DNA from: Candidatus Latescibacterota bacterium
GTDB taxonomy: Bacteria; Latescibacterota; 4484-107
Assembly: GCA_030613045.1 (NCBI GenBank)
Contig: JAUWMS010000169.1
Span: 1-6,222 of the forward strand
Length of the DNA: 6,222 bases
Direction: 5' to 3'
Program-made: the position numbers and the translations under genes
The notes under the pieces: generated by a model
What the model saw: only the letters and a program-made list of their open reading frames with translations
Told to the model about the DNA's origin: nothing
The model's database searches: none
In this document: piece after piece, positions 5,854-6,222 of the stretch
How the letters are laid out: every line of letters begins with the position of its first letter
How positions within the stretch are numbered: position 1 is the stretch's first letter

Positions 5854-6222
5854 TCATCGCTCCGAGGGCGGACACCATGCCCGCCACGCTTCATTGTCCT
5901 CTGTCAGCTTTTGATAGAGATGGGGGCGGCGCTCTCCCCACAGGATTTTTCGCCATTCCGCCCGTTCTACGACGCCCAGATTTTCCGTGATCCTCGGACG
6001 ACGCAGGGTCCCCTTGTGATAGACGATTCCCGGATCGGTCTTCGATCCCTGCGCCAGAATTTTCCCCTCCTGGTCCACGAGACACGTCGCGGAAAGAGGA
6101 CCTCCGGCTTTCTCGAAGGGCCGCGCCCAGCCCGCCGCGGCGATGTGGACGCTCGCGTCTATCGCCCGCGCCTGGGTTCCGATGTGAAAATGCTCGTTTT
6201 CGAGCGGCTGAATCATATGCGG
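5854..6222 (-). CDS. Carbon-nitrogen hydrolase (nitrilase superfamily), C-terminal part
   Basis: Only the last 122 residues are in the window; the frame is open through the right edge (codons CCG and CAT precede the ATG at 6216), so that ATG is probably internal. The fragment carries typical late nitrilase-superfamily features: QARAIDASVHIAAAG (residues about 17-31, the R-A-x-D-N-type strand), SATCLVDQEGKILAQG, which is the S-x-x-x-x-x-x-G-x-x-x-x strand pair, DPGIV, and near the end ERRPHLYQKLT. Members cleave C-N bonds in amides, nitriles or carbamoyl compounds with a Glu-Lys-Cys triad. None of the triad residues falls in the visible part, so activity cannot be judged and the exact subfamily is open. 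The stop TGA is at 5856-5854, 102 bases before the symporter start, in the same orientation. It may therefore act on a compound imported by the symporter, which is inference. Confidence 0.87.
   Translation of the reverse strand, partial: PHMIQPLENEHFHIGTQARAIDASVHIAAAGWARPFEKAGGPLSATCLVDQEGKILAQGSKTDPGIVYHKGTLRRPRITENLGVVERAEWRKILWGERRPHLYQKLTEDNEAWRAWCPPSER

Overview
The window reads as a fragment of a bacterial chromosome with moderate to high GC. It carries five protein genes, all on the minus strand. In transcription order (right to left) they are: the C-terminal end of a nitrilase-superfamily amidohydrolase (cut by the right edge), a large Na+/solute symporter of the SSS family with a one-base frameshift near its N-terminus, a 77-residue two-helix membrane protein, a uroporphyrinogen-decarboxylase (URO-D) family protein, and a large protein with a beta-propeller-like N-terminal half and a PHP/DUF3604-type metallohydrolase C-terminal domain (cut by the left edge). 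No tRNA, rRNA, CRISPR array, transposase or phage gene was seen. This gene mix, plus short non-coding tandem repeats of the CGCAAAG and CGTGAAA type between genes, suggests an environmental bacterium of the Planctomycetota/Verrucomicrobiota/Lentisphaerota kind or a related candidate phylum. That placement is inference, since no phylogenetic marker gene is present.

Layout. 1-1911: propeller-PHP gene, open through the left edge with no stop in the window. 1912-2164: a 253-base intergenic stretch with nested inverted repeats, a bulged hairpin after the URO-D gene, and a possible promoter abutting the propeller-PHP start codon. 2165-3328: URO-D family gene with a strong Shine-Dalgarno. 3329-3474: intergenic, with four CGCAAAG-type units and one small hairpin. 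3475-3708: small membrane protein. 3709-3787: short gap with a hairpin. 3788-5751: SSS symporter. 5752-5853: gap with four 7-bp CGTRAAR tandem units. 5854-6222: end of the nitrilase-like gene.

How the genes may work together. A transporter, an amide/nitrile-type hydrolase, a URO-D-like enzyme and a propeller-hydrolase in one orientation look like a small catabolic locus: uptake of a small solute by Na+ symport, then cytoplasmic processing. Gaps of roughly 80 to 250 bases containing repeats or hairpins mean co-transcription is not certain. The substrate cannot be read from the sequence. The points most worth a second look are the propeller-PHP architecture, the frameshift in the symporter, the apparent loss of the MtaA-type metal-ligand pattern in the URO-D protein, and the structured leader ahead of the propeller-PHP gene.
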